DNA of 64,000 nt, from positions 36,599 through 100,598 of the forward strand of contig JAUCBJ010007361.1 of assembly GCA_032718475.1 (NCBI GenBank), read 5' to 3'. The translations under genes were made by a program, and so were the position numbers. The DNA comes from Nemertoderma westbladi. Lineage: Eukaryota > Xenacoelomorpha > Nemertodermatida > Nemertodermatidae. Positions 10,401 to 19,931 of the stretch are shown here, in pieces; positions within the stretch are counted from its first letter, which is position 1; each line of letters starts with the position of its first letter. The notes beneath the pieces were generated by a model. It made no database searches. It was not told where the DNA came from and was given only the letters and a program-made list of their open reading frames with translations.

Positions 10401-10570
10401 ATGGTTAAACAGGAGTAACATTTAGAAAATTATATTTAGTATCGAGTAAACCGTTAGCTACTGATTTAAAACCTCAAGATATACCTAGAGTAAATACTAC
10501 AAAAAGAAAACCCTTTAAAACATCAACTTCAAAGAAAATAATTAAAAAATTTCAGTTGTTTTTACGGTGA
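10401..10570 (+). pseudogene. 56-aa basic protein gene, frameshifted copy
   Basis: Same gene as 13156-13326 and 35870-36040, but one A is missing in the fourth codon region (AAACAGG instead of AAAACAGG). This gives an early TAA. The remainder of the frame and the TGA at the end are conserved. Confidence 0.7.
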
Positions 10571-10621
10571 TGCCCTTTATAAGAGATTTGAATATACATA
10601 TTACTTGCGGTTGTCGAAAAG

Positions 10622-11083
10622 ATGCCACGCAAGATGAAACCGATTTTAAGCCGAAGCTTAGACAAAAAACTGTTAAGAATTTATTTAGATCCTTCATCCC
10701 CTGCGGGTTTTGCAAGTATCGCAAAATTAGCAAAAGCCGCAAACATCAAACCAGCTCAAGCCCAGAAATGGTTGAGCGGGCAAAAGACATACTCCCTTCA
10801 CGCACCACGTAGACATCATTATCCAACATCAAAATATTTACGGGAGGCTTAAAAGATATATATATGATAGATCTGGTGGATATGCAGCAATATAAATCGC
10901 AAAATAATAATTATAACTATATATTAACATGTATTGATGCCTTTAGCCGGCTTGCTTTTGCCTATGGTATGAAAACAAAAAAGGGTATTGAAATTATTAG
11001 TATATTGCAAAAAATATTCCAAAAGGGTAAACCAAACAGAATCGCCACGGATCAAGGTTCTGAGTTTCTAAATAAATCTGTAA
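10622..11083 (+). pseudogene. Polinton integrase, truncated copy 1
   Basis: Covers the N-terminal helix-turn-helix-like part and the first half of the catalytic core, up to the TDQGSEF aspartate motif. It then ends at the duplication junction. A 1-bp deletion near 10830 breaks the frame between the N-terminal domain and the core; the intact version is at 34730-35818. It lacks the catalytic Glu and the chromodomain, so it cannot be active. Confidence 0.85.
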
Positions 11084-11102
11084 GTATCTGCAAGTTGTTT
11101 CT

Positions 11103-11226
11103 AAATCGGCATAGCCCCTACGAAATTATGTCTTTCTTTATTGTAATGATTTCAAAAGAATCCTTTGTCGAAACTGAAGAATCAACAGATAATGTTGAAT
11201 ATGTTGATAATATCATTGATTCTTGA
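11103..11226 (+). pseudogene. 3' fragment of the unknown 147-aa gene
   Basis: Carries the last ~40 codons of the gene at 8035-8478, from RLNRHSPYEIMSF to the stop. It is joined upstream to broken integrase sequence by the duplication junction. No start of its own is expected; the fused open frame from 10864 is a by-product. Confidence 0.85.
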
Positions 11227-11385
11227 CTTTTCCCGCTATATTATAAATATTTTATGATTATTTATAAAATTTTGATGTTTTTAAATAATCGAAAATTGTA
11301 GTAGTAATTGTATATACAGTATAACAGATTTGTTTGTTGTTGTGTATTGAGGTAATTATTTTCAATTTACTTTAAAATTTGGAAA

Positions 11386-11838
11386 ATGGATATTTTAAAT
11401 GAAAAATGTCCAGTTTGCTATTCTAAGTTATTGCAACAACATCGAGATTATTATAAATGTGAAAATAAACATGCAACTTGCGTACAATGTATTGTAAAAT
11501 ATTCCGCAATGAATAATTATTGTTCTAAAATTTGTCCTATTTGTCGCGCACCCATATCTAAGTTTAATATAAAGTTGGCAAGATACCAACCCTATTATTG
11601 GAAAGAGCTTCGCAATATAACTTATATTTCTGCGGAAAGTAATGATCCGGGAGATTTATTTACAATATTGGAGAATATTTTTTATAGAAATGTAGTACGA
11701 CGGTGTTGCTACTATATTCCTTATTTTTTTAGCAGCGAACATAAAAAAATCATTAGCGCGAAATTCTCGGGAAGTGATTTCCAAACCGCCGATGTTACCT
11801 ATCATTATTTCGCGTATAAAGATGCTCACCATGCTTGA
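11386..11838 (+). CDS. RING-HC finger protein, duplicate
   Basis: 150 aa, identical to the 8638 gene except Lys for Gln at residue 38, which does not touch the zinc ligands. All eight RING ligands are present. The upstream region with TATACAGTATAAC is retained, so it could be expressed in the same way as the first copy. It doubles the RING dosage of the outer element. Confidence 0.88.
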   Translation: MDILNEKCPVCYSKLLQQHRDYYKCENKHATCVQCIVKYSAMNNYCSKICPICRAPISKFNIKLARYQPYYWKELRNITYISAESNDPGDLFTILENIFYRNVVRRCCYYIPYFFSSEHKKIISAKFSGSDFQTADVTYHYFAYKDAHHA

Positions 11839-12054
11839 AATTACATCTGTCTATACTATAATTGGAAATAGCACCTTTTGTTGCAGCGAGCGTCACATAC
11901 TGTAGTTGTGTCATATGTTAATTAAATATACAGTACTCTAATATTGTAGTTGCCTCAATTATTGTTATATACATAGTAATGGTGATGGTTTATTGATATT
12001 GATATTTATATTATATTATATTGTATTGTTGATATATCTTAATAATAATAATAA

Positions 12055-12729
12055 ATGGCTGACTTTAATTCAGGTTCATATAATTTAAACTTTCAAATGG
12101 GAACGAGTATGATAATTTCTGGGCCATCTGGTTCTGGAAAGTCAACATTTGTGGGGAATTTAATTAAACACAAGAATGGTTGTTTCAACGAAGCCCCCTT
12201 GCGAGTATTGTATTGTTACGGGAGCAATCCCCCGACTATTCCTGGTATTACTCACCTTTACAAAGGTTTGCCCGAAAATATAGATAGTTTAGTGAATAGT
12301 CGAGATTTATTAATTATAGATGATTTATTAACAGAAACTGAGTCCAGTACAGCTTTAACTGTATTGTTTACTAAGGTAGCTCATCATTCCAATATATTTA
12401 TTTGTTTTATAACGCAAAACATGTTTTACGGTGGGAAGCATAACCGCACAAGATCAATTAATAGCCATACCTTAGTATTAATGAAAAATCTACGAGACAG
12501 TCTATCGGTTTTAAATTTCGCGAAGCAGATGTTACCAGGGCAGACCAAATTTTTAGTAGATTCATATCAAGATGCAACTATTGAACCATTTTCACATTTC
12601 TTAATTGATTTACGACAGGAAATACCCGAACATTTAAGATTTAGATCGGATATATTTCGTAATCATAATTGTTACATTAAAAATTACATTGACTATAAAC
12701 GTAGCGAAAATAATAATAATAATAATTAA
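12055..12729 (+). CDS. FtsK/A32-like packaging ATPase, duplicate
   Basis: 224 aa with intact Walker A (GPSGSGKST) and Walker B (LLIIDD). One Thr/Ile substitution near residue 190 distinguishes it from the copy at 9307. The AATAATAAT leader and the poly-Asn tail are also duplicated. Function is as for the first copy; both frames are open. Confidence 0.9.
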   Translation: MADFNSGSYNLNFQMGTSMIISGPSGSGKSTFVGNLIKHKNGCFNEAPLRVLYCYGSNPPTIPGITHLYKGLPENIDSLVNSRDLLIIDDLLTETESSTALTVLFTKVAHHSNIFICFITQNMFYGGKHNRTRSINSHTLVLMKNLRDSLSVLNFAKQMLPGQTKFLVDSYQDATIEPFSHFLIDLRQEIPEHLRFRSDIFRNHNCYIKNYIDYKRSENNNNNN

Positions 12730-12769
12730 TAATTAATATTTTGTAACAATTTTCAATAATGTTGCAACA

Positions 12770-13153
12770 ATGAATAGACTTGTGCAGAAATATCGTAACG
12801 AACTGGAATTTCTACGCAGCGCTACCCCTCAACAAAGAACTTATTTTATTAACCATACCGCTAGTAACGAATTAATACGGCTCATTGTAAATACTGCATT
12901 AAATGTTCTAAAAGATAACGTACAATTGACCCCTCATTCATTTAGAAATATTCGCCGCTATAAGAAGGTATTGAAATCACTCAACCGTAAAACAAAAAAT
13001 ATATCAAGTTACAGAAAAAAGTTAAGCAATCAATCTGGAGGCATACTACCGTTTCTAATACCCTTACTCGGCATTGGTGCGAAACTCGCCGCGAGTGCCG
13101 GTGCCGCCGCCGCTGGAGCGGCTATTGCGAAAAAAATTAACCGTGGACGGTAA
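12770..13153 (+). CDS. pX-like basic/membrane-active virion protein, duplicate
   Basis: 127 aa, one Gly/Asp change from the 10015 copy. The SGG site and the Gly/Ala-rich hydrophobic tail are preserved. The stop codon is only 2 bp before the ATG of the 56-aa gene, suggesting the two are expressed from one mRNA. Confidence 0.7.
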   Translation: MNRLVQKYRNELEFLRSATPQQRTYFINHTASNELIRLIVNTALNVLKDNVQLTPHSFRNIRRYKKVLKSLNRKTKNISSYRKKLSNQSGGILPFLIPLLGIGAKLAASAGAAAAGAAIAKKINRGR

Positions 13154-13155
13154 TA

Positions 13156-13326
13156 ATGGTTAAAACAGGAGTAACATTTAGAAAATTATATTTAGTATCA
13201 AGTAAACCGTTAGCTACTGATTTAAAACCTCAAGATATACCTAGAGTAAATACTACAAAAAGAAAACCCTTTAAAACATCAACTTCAAAGAAAATAATTA
13301 AAAAATTTCAGTTGTTTTTACGGTGA
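13156..13326 (+). CDS. Small 56-aa basic protein
   Basis: Starts 2 bp after the pX-like stop and ends in TGA at 13324-13326. It is strongly basic (start MVKTGVTFRKLYLV, Lys-rich KRKPFKTSTSKKIIKK near the end), with no Cys and no membrane segment. The same 171-bp frame is intact in the inner Polinton (35870-36040) and frameshifted in the first tandem copy. Position and charge suggest a DNA-binding core or virion protein (inference). It could be a remnant, but two copies preserve the full frame. Confidence 0.6.
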   Translation: MVKTGVTFRKLYLVSSKPLATDLKPQDIPRVNTTKRKPFKTSTSKKIIKKFQLFLR

Positions 13327-13377
13327 TGCCCTTTATAAGAGATTTGAATATACATATTACTTGCGGTTGTCGAAAAG

Positions 13378-14465
13378 ATGCCACGCAAGATGAAACCGAT
13401 TTTAAGCCGAAGCTTAGACAAAAAACTGTTAAGAATTTATTTAGATCCTTCATCCCCTGCGGGTTTTGCAAGTATCGCAAAATTAGCAAAAGCCGCAAAC
13501 ATCAAACCAGCTCAAGCCCAGAAATGGTTGAGCGGGCAAAAGACATACTCCCTTCACGCACCACGTAGACATCATTATCCAACATCAAAATATTTACGGG
13601 AGGCTTAAAAGATATATATATGATAGATCTGGTGGATATGCAGCAATATAAATCGCAAAATAATAATTATAACTATATATTAACATGTATTGATGCCTTT
13701 AGCCGGCTTGCTTTTGCCTATGGTATGAAAACAAAAAAGGGTATTGAAATTATTAGTATATTGCAAAAAATATTCCAAAAGGGTAAACCAAACAGAATCG
13801 CCACGGATCAAGGTTCTGAGTTTCTAAATAAATCTGTAAGGAAATATTTAGATACTATCGGTATACAGTATTACGTAATGTACTCTGTGAATAAGGCGGC
13901 TATTGTCGAGAGATTCAATAGAACATAAAAAACAAAGATGTTCAAAATTTTCACGCAACGGGGAAATAATGTTTGGATAAAAATTTTACCGAAGCTCATT
14001 TATGCTTATAATAGGTCATATCATAGGACAATACAAATGACTCCCATTGAAGTTAATAAATTTAATGAAACTGAATTAATGAATAGATTATATGGGAAAT
14101 ATAGACAGATTAATCACAAGAAAATAAAATTTAAAGTTGGAGATACAGTACGATTATCTATCGCTCGTACTGCTTTTGCTAAAGGCTATCGAGAACAATG
14201 GACACGTGAATTATTTATTATTCATCGGGTCAGATTGGATAGAGTACCAGCGGTAATGTTCGATATTAAGGACAGTGCTGGAGCTATAATAAATGGCTCA
14301 TTTTATTCTCACGAACTCCAAAAGGTCCACCCGAATAGTAATATTTATCTTCCGATTGACAAAAATATTGGCAAACTTAAAGAACGTGTACGCAATGGGA
14401 AAAAATAATATTTAGTCCGATTCATCGGATACAAGAAACAGTCGTGGGTACAGCATATTCAATAA
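13378..14465 (+). pseudogene. Polinton chromodomain integrase, copy 2 (broken)
   Basis: Retrovirus-like DDE integrase that inserts the element and makes 6-bp duplications. The order is as in the intact inner copy: helix-turn-helix-like N-terminus, catalytic core with 'IDLVDMQQY', 'TDQGSEF' and the Glu in 'AAIVERFNR', then the DNA-binding part and a C-terminal chromodomain. Breaks are a 1-bp deletion near 13590, TAA at 13926-13928 just after the Glu motif, and TAA at 14406-14408 before the chromodomain. The outer element therefore has no working integrase. Confidence 0.9.
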
Positions 14466-14708
14466 GCTTAGGTTTATACTGTATATTAATTCATTTTGGT
14501 CACATATGTCCGTAATTAATCAATATTAACTCGAATGATATTACTATACTATAGTTCATCCGCTTTAAATAAAGCCAGTAAAATATTGATCCCTCGCATA
14601 TACTGTAGAAGATGCGACAATGAACGTGGTCACAGATGTCTATAATTTAACATTATACTGTATGTACAAAGGAGTCAAGTAGAGAGAGCTTAAATAATAA
14701 TAATAATA
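14466..14708. promoter_or_regulatory. Intergenic region upstream of P1 with TACTGTA words
   Basis: 243 bp, A/T-rich, conserved in the inner copy at 34478-34729. It contains repeated TATACTGTA/TACTGTATA words (near 14478, 14603, 14655) and ends in AATAATAATAATAATAATGG at the P1 start. Similar TATACAGTA words precede the RING and ATPase genes. This may be a late promoter region; there is no direct proof. Confidence 0.4.
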
Positions 14709-15581
14709 ATGGCTGTAGATAAATATATCACTCTACTTTCAGATAGCTCATTAAACACTTATCCCGATAATAATCCTAGCGAGTTTACTGTTGATTTAGC
14801 CGAAGAATTATATATTGGTCCAAACGCTAAAATTGGGCTTGCCGAGCTACAATACCAAGCAACATACAGTAATATTACGCTGCAAACTCAAATCTCGCTG
14901 TCAATCGGGGTAGATGCAAAAGATGCCAAATTATATAGTTTATTTCCTGGTATGCATAGCTCTATTCAAGTCATTATTGATGATATAAATAAACTGTTTA
15001 ATTCTGAAGCGAAATATAGAGATTTCGAATTCATTTTTAATACAAATAATTCTAGAATTAAATTTAAATTTCCTAAAAAGTTGAAAAAAATACAATTAAG
15101 TATACGCGGTGATTTAATACAAATTCTAGGCTTAAAACCGTTATTGGATCAGAATCATCCGGATATTCCGAATTGGGATATATACAGTACCACTACAGTG
15201 GATGAATTAAGCAATATAGAACAGCCGATATTAATTTTAAATTATAGTGGACCAAAAATTTCGGAAATTGGGATTTTAGATTTTCCAGCTCCCACGAATA
15301 TAACTCGTAATAAAGATACAATTTTCATATACACAGATATTATTAAGAGCTCATTTGTTGGCGACGCTTTAGCTCCGCTCTTAAGAACCTGTCCTTTAAC
15401 ACAATTAAATCGAAAATATATTAATCACGAATACGAGAGCATTTGCTATTACCCATTGTTGAATAAAAAACTAAAAACAATATTAATTACTTTACGTGAC
15501 GGCCAAGGCGAATTAATTAATTTTAGCGGAGGTCGCACTGTTATAACACTTAAGTTAATACGCGGTGGTGCTAATGGATGA
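14709..15581 (+). CDS. P1: paralogous Polinton protein, candidate minor capsid component
   Basis: 290 aa. The N-terminus has the pattern 'TLLSDSSLNTYPDNNPSEF', then 'VDLAEELYIGPNAKIGLAEL'. The next gene, P2, has a similar arrangement (LPSNSC..DFPRNSASNYQINF, LPINPNENWVVGIKSI), so the two look like ancient paralogues. Proteins with a YP-N-S-x-F-x-L start are, from memory, common in Polintons of aquatic animals. I infer a virion role, possibly penton-like, because of the position between integrase and capsid. The stop overlaps the P2 start by 8 bp. The inner homologue (33597-34477) is frameshifted. Confidence 0.7.
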   Translation: MAVDKYITLLSDSSLNTYPDNNPSEFTVDLAEELYIGPNAKIGLAELQYQATYSNITLQTQISLSIGVDAKDAKLYSLFPGMHSSIQVIIDDINKLFNSEAKYRDFEFIFNTNNSRIKFKFPKKLKKIQLSIRGDLIQILGLKPLLDQNHPDIPNWDIYSTTTVDELSNIEQPILILNYSGPKISEIGILDFPAPTNITRNKDTIFIYTDIIKSSFVGDALAPLLRTCPLTQLNRKYINHEYESICYYPLLNKKLKTILITLRDGQGELINFSGGRTVITLKLIRGGANG

Positions 15582-16416
15582 GTTTTATGTCAGACTACCA
15601 AGTAACTCCTGTCCAATTGATTTTCCCCGCAATAGCGCTAGTAATTATCAGATCAATTTTCATGGAGCCTTACCTATAAATCCAAACGAAAACTGGGTGG
15701 TAGGTATAAAAAGTATATTTTACTTAGCCACGTTGCCGTCAATGTATAACAATGTAGAGAATGTTATTTTATTAAAAAAAGGGAAAAAAAATTTTGAGGA
15801 TACACTTCCATCCGGCTTGTTCTACAGTATCAATGACATCATAGATTATTTTAACACTGGGGCATTGAAAGATAAATTACAAATAGTTGAAAATACTCAG
15901 CAAAATAGGTTGCAATTTATTTTAGGGAAAACTGTACGAGAGTTATTTATAGGTCAACAATTAGCCTATTATTTTGGAATTACTGAAAATAATCTCGGGG
16001 CGAATTTAAATCCAAATTTTAAAATTATTTTGAAGACGAAAAATAACATAAAGGGTTATTTAATAAAGGTTATCGGAAATGAAGAAAAAGCTTACCAGAT
16101 GGTATTTTTATGTTCTCAACCACCCAATTCTATTCCAGAACCTAAATCGAACATGTACGTGACTACTAATATAATTGGAAATGAATATATTAATGATTTT
16201 GGCTTAGCCTTACTTCGTCGTGTCGCGATACCTGATGATGTGAAATATGGTAGTGTAATAAATAAAGAATTTGTCAAGGATACAATTCATTATATCCCTG
16301 TAAAAAAATCATATAAGATAACATACATTCATATTGAAATAACAGACAAAGAAGGAAAAGATTTGAATTTTGAATACGTATCTTGTATTACCTTACACTT
16401 TAAAAAAATAAATTAA
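15574..16416 (+). CDS. P2: paralogous Polinton protein, candidate minor capsid component
   Basis: 280 aa from the ATG at 15574, preferred over an upstream GTG at 15565 because it overlaps the P1 stop (15579-15581) tightly. It starts MDEFYVRLPSNS and shares the P1 layout, followed by a mixed alpha/beta body without Cys clusters or membrane spans. The stop is 1 bp before the next ATG, which suggests a co-transcribed P1-P2-minor protein unit. The exact function is unknown; a virion structural role is inferred from context. The inner copy at 32770-33604 has two small deletions. Confidence 0.7.
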   Translation: MDEFYVRLPSNSCPIDFPRNSASNYQINFHGALPINPNENWVVGIKSIFYLATLPSMYNNVENVILLKKGKKNFEDTLPSGLFYSINDIIDYFNTGALKDKLQIVENTQQNRLQFILGKTVRELFIGQQLAYYFGITENNLGANLNPNFKIILKTKNNIKGYLIKVIGNEEKAYQMVFLCSQPPNSIPEPKSNMYVTTNIIGNEYINDFGLALLRRVAIPDDVKYGSVINKEFVKDTIHYIPVKKSYKITYIHIEITDKEGKDLNFEYVSCITLHFKKIN

Positions 16417-16417
16417 A

Positions 16418-16908
16418 ATGGATTCCGATTTATTTTAAAGATACAGTAAACCTCAATATGGTGGGGCAGACTCTAATCTTGCTGTTTTTAAAGGCGGTAG
16501 AAGTACGAGAGGCTCGACGCAAGTTCCTGTTTTTCGAGGTGGTTCATATATTGACCCTTACGGATAACAAATTGGTGCATTTGGTCCAAACTTAAAACAA
16601 CGTCGTTTTCAGCGTTATCGTAGAGGTATGCAGGCAAATCAACACGGGGAAGGTATATTTACAGACACTTTATCTACATTGAAAAAATTTGGTAAGCCAT
16701 TAGCAAAAAAAGTGTTATAAAAAGCTTTACCATTTACCACAAAATTTATGAGACAACACGTAATACCAAAAGGTAAGCGGGTCTTACATCAGCAGGCTAA
16801 TACGGTTATTAATAAAGCATTAAATAAAATGAAACCATCAACCAGATCTGTTGTAGAAAAAGTTTATAGAGATTTAAAGCGACCTACTAGACCAATGTCT
16901 ATGAACAT
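16418..16908 (+). pseudogene. Minor virion protein (GG-motif, basic), 5' part, broken
   Basis: Corresponds to the intact 189-aa gene at 32199-32768. Three in-frame TAA codons replace CAA (at 16436-16438 and near 16564 and 16717). The gene is then cut at 16909 by the carrier element; its last 23 codons lie at 41686-41757. The visible FKGG and FRGG motifs are candidate protease processing sites. Confidence 0.85.
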
Positions 16909-16924
16909 CCCTGCAAACAATTTA

Positions 16925-17500
16925 ACGTTAATAATGCATTAATATACGTTATTTTCTGACAATGCCAACGTTAATTATTAACGTTAATAATACATATAAA
17001 TAACGTTAGTTTGGCCGCCCTTTTAACGTTAAAAATTAACGCAAATTAACGTTAATTTTAAACGGTAGGTATTTTGATCGTCAAAATATATTGTATGTTT
17101 AACGTTAAAAAATGACATATTACTGACAATCAGTTTGGATCGTCAAAATATATTGTATGTTTAACGTTAAAAAATGACATATTACTGACAATCAGTTTGG
17201 ATCGTCAAAATATATTGTATGTTTAACGTTAAAAAATGACATATTACTGACAATCAGTTTGCAAAATATATTGTATGTTTAACGTTAAAAAATGACATAT
17301 TACTGACAATCAGTTTGGATCGTCAAAATATATTGTATGTTTAACGTTAAAAAATGACATATTACTGACAATCAGTTTGGATCGTCAAAATATATTGTAT
17401 TTAACGTTAAAAAATTACAAACAACTGACAGTGATAAAAACATAATTATAATAATTAACGCTTAATTAACTTAACGTTAATTAACGTCAAATAATCACAT
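16925..17500. repeat. AACGTT-rich region with ~62-bp tandem repeats
   Basis: 17076-17430 holds about six copies of a ~62-bp unit: GATCGTCAAAATATATTG, then TATGTTTAACGTTAAAAAAT, then GACATATTACTGACAATCAG. One copy lacks GGATCGT. The flanks are rich in TTAACGTTAA palindromes. The same vocabulary occurs in the right arm at 41378-41670, which supports one parent element. Confidence 0.9.
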
Positions 17501-18296
17501 ATTCCAGACAATTGCTATTATCTTATCTGGCTCTGTCTAAATTTACATCTTGACGGTCAGACCGGTAGACAGTGATAACTCGAAACAACCTAAGAAGGCA
17601 TTCTCATATTAAACATTTAGGTTAGGGTGGGTTGACCTCAGGTGACTAATGGAATTAATAACAATAGTTTAATTACAAGCTTTCTCTCATCGGAGCTACT
17701 TCTGGTAATTATTGAAAATGCATACAACAGATCTCACCAAGCCATTTCCAGATGTGAAATCCTCATTAAATTCTGATGACAAAAAACCGCAAGTCTTGTT
17801 GACTTACGGTTTTTTTGCATAAATTTAAGTAGTTGCGGTCTTTTGTATTGCACTTACTATGCTGAAACTCAGCTCGAATCTATGATCCTCTCGGTTTATT
17901 GTCGCCGTGGTTGCATTAAAAATAGCATTCAGAGAAATTACAAATACTATTGTATTTGTTAGCATCAAAATGTGTTGTTATGATTAATATTGATATTAGT
18001 AATGATAGATAATCTATATGTCAATGTCAATGTCCAGCATTCGACGCCACATTTGATCAAGCAAAAATCTAACATTTTTTATGTTCTTCCCGCCCTTGTA
18101 GTTTGTGTAGTGTTAATCCGTTGCCTTTAATTAACATCTCTCCAGTGGTCATGGGTTCGATCCCCGCAAAGGGGTCGGGAGAGTTTTCGTTTCAGGACGA
18201 ACGCTTTAAAGGGACGAGCTAGGGCGCATTTCTCAAGGGTGTCCTTTAATGGGTACTGGAGTGTCCTCTGGTGAATAAAAATATGGTGGAATTAGG
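17501..18296. other. Carrier left arm, no protein gene; hairpin and tRNA-like box
   Basis: No protein-like frame. A strong hairpin lies at 17782-17816: AAAAAACCGCAAGTC, loop TTGTT, and the near-complement GACTTACGGTTTTTT. Near 18148 there is a good pol III B box (GGTTCGATCCCC) within a tRNA-like stretch, possibly a SINE fragment; no convincing A box was found. Confidence 0.4.
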
Positions 18297-18823
18297 TGGC
18301 GTTAATAAAGTATGTCACGCAAATTTTCCATTTTTTTTTACCCTGCCCCCCCCCTCCCCCTCTGTCACAAAAAACCTATTTTCGTAAATTTATAACCCCC
18401 CCTCCCCCCCCCCCCCCCCCCCCCCCTAGACGAAAAATATTTTATTTCAGTAATTTAATAACAGTTAGAAAGCACAATAGAAAGTGAAACATTTTGACTG
18501 AAGTAGTTCTTACTAAATGCCTATACATACTTTAGCAGCTTCAAACTACAGTACAGTATATGTACAGTACAATGCAGACTAGACAGGGGTGCCCTGTCAA
18601 TGTTAGGGATTAAATTCAATGTTATTGAGTTTATTGTTTTTTCCTTAAAGTTTCCCACTCATCTAGAATTGTATTAGTCAAAGTCAATCTAACATTAAAG
18701 CATACCGTAGAGCATCGCTGTGACCGTCACAAAGGTCGAAACCCCCCTCCCACCTGTCACAAAATGTCACGCAAGCTCTAACCCCCCCCCCCCCCAGTGC
18801 GTGACATACTTTATGAACGCCCC
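18297..18823. mobile_element. MITE-like element with poly-C tracts
   Basis: An inverted terminal segment, GGCGTTAATAAAGTATGTC at about 18297 with CACGCA following, matches the reverse complement of the sequence at about 18796-18823. Both ends are followed inward by long C-runs (18342-18360, 18397-18426, 18781-18795) and 'TGTCAC' words. There is no coding capacity. Similar ends with G/C runs are common in invertebrate MITEs; the family is not assigned. Confidence 0.6.
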
Positions 18824-18837
18824 CTTATCTGGAAACG

Positions 18838-18985
18838 GTGTTCAGACACTTCCCCCCCGGACACTTCCCCCCCGGACACTTCCCCCCCGGACAGTTCCCC
18901 CCGCTCAAGTAGGACACTTCCCCCCCGGACACTTCCCCCCCAGACACTCCCCCCCCCCCCCCCCGCGGACACTTCCCCCCCGACT
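18838..18985. repeat. Minisatellite, unit CGGACACTTCCCCCC
   Basis: About eight units of 15-17 bp. The reverse complement of the same unit forms an array at 39935-40057 on the other side of the inner Polinton, so the two arrays are inverted within the carrier. Confidence 0.9.
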
Positions 18986-19437
18986 GATCTTAACTTCGCA
19001 CATTCGTATTTTTCATTTTGTAAGGTAAACGGACCGCTTGTATCCAGATAAGTTGTATCCAATTTTCCTTTCATAGCTCAGAAAGTGATCTTTTGCATCC
19101 CGATTTTACATTTTATATCCACGTTTTATTTATGGGTTTTATCAATGCAATTACATCGTATTGTTTGCTAATCTTTAAACAATTGATTATATTAGATGAC
19201 CTATAAATTCCATCCCCGGAATGATATACTGTTTTTATTAACTATAGAATTATAATAATTAATTGTTTTAATTATAGGTATTATTATGTAATAGTCTTCT
19301 TCAAATTGTAGCAGATGGGGATGAATATTATTGTTGCAATCAAAATTATACCTCTCCAGGGTAAAATCGACATGCGTCGACCTGTATTCTGTGTTCAGCA
19401 TTACATATTGATATACATATTACTATGATACATAAGT
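18986..19437. other. Carrier left arm next to inner Polinton
   Basis: A/T-rich, ending in TACATAAGT before the inner Polinton. No gene or repeat recognised. Confidence 0.4.
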
Positions 19438-19931
19438 AGTATATATTACTAGCCCCCGGCTTCATGGTCACCCGTAGCCCATCATTACCATCCATTTCTA
19501 GTACTGCATCCAATCAGAAGCCACCATTTCAACCTTTAGCAGTGGTCGTTATTATTTCAACCAATCAGATGTCAGCATTTCATCCATAACCATGGTAACT
19601 TCTCATGTTCCCGCTTATTCCGCTAGAGGCGTTATTAGTCACCCAACGCTAGTACTGCATCCAATCATCAACCTTTATTTTACAGGTGTTCGGCTGTCTA
19701 CACTTAGCATCAGGTAACTTCTACTATTTTTCAAATCGCAATTTTTCACCAACCTTTATTTTACAGATGCTAGGGGTGTCTACAGGTAACGTCTACTATT
19801 TTTCAAATCGCTATTTTTCAGCAACCAGTATTTTCATATTCACCAACCTTTATTTTACAGACGCTAGAGGTGTCTACAGGTAACTTCTACTATTTTTCAC
19901 CAGTAACTAAATTTAATTTTGCAATTTTTCT
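19438..19931 (+). repeat. Inner Polinton left TIR
   Basis: Same unit structure as the outer TIRs, with three TTTATTTTACAG...CAGGTAAC cassettes. It continues through 'CACCAGTAACTAAATTTAAT', which is also found inside the right outer TIR (near 60665). It then joins abruptly at about 19932 to the middle of the TBP-like gene. Confidence 0.85.

Larger units (their letters stand above)
8353..11083 (+). repeat. Tandem segmental duplication, first copy
   Basis: A ~2.73-kb block from the 3' part of the 147-aa gene through RING, ATPase, pX-like and 56-aa genes to the middle of integrase. It is repeated at 11100-13839 with only a handful of differences. About 16 bp of filler (11084-11099) joins the truncated integrase of copy 1 to the truncated 147-aa gene of copy 2. 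The frameshift in the integrase N-terminal part is common to both copies, so it predates the duplication. Confidence 0.92.
11100..13839 (+). repeat. Tandem segmental duplication, second copy
   Basis: Second copy of 8353-11083, starting inside the 147-aa gene and running into the integrase, which continues past 13839. Differences seen by eye include a Gln/Lys change in the RING region, Thr/Ile in the ATPase, Gly/Asp in the pX-like protein, an extra TAATAAT after the ATPase, and the intact A-run in the 56-aa gene. Confidence 0.92.

Noticed and set aside
10864-11226. Apparent 120-aa fusion of integrase core to the 147-aa gene tail
   Set aside because: Created by the tandem-duplication junction with filler DNA; no sign of selection.
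13323-13568. An 81-aa frame overlapping the integrase start, open in all three copies
   Set aside because: The copies are too similar for openness to mean anything. The integrase frame in another phase explains the conservation.
16418-16908. Three CAA-to-TAA changes in the outer minor virion gene, as if TAA coded Gln
   Set aside because: Other stops in the same element replace Leu, Glu and Trp codons, and intact neighbours end at TAA. This is ordinary decay, perhaps C-to-T biased, not a changed code.
17076-17430. Regular ~62-bp repeats resembling a CRISPR array
   Set aside because: Units are tandem with no unique spacers, in a eukaryotic transposon. The same holds for 40584-40860 and 56785-57690.
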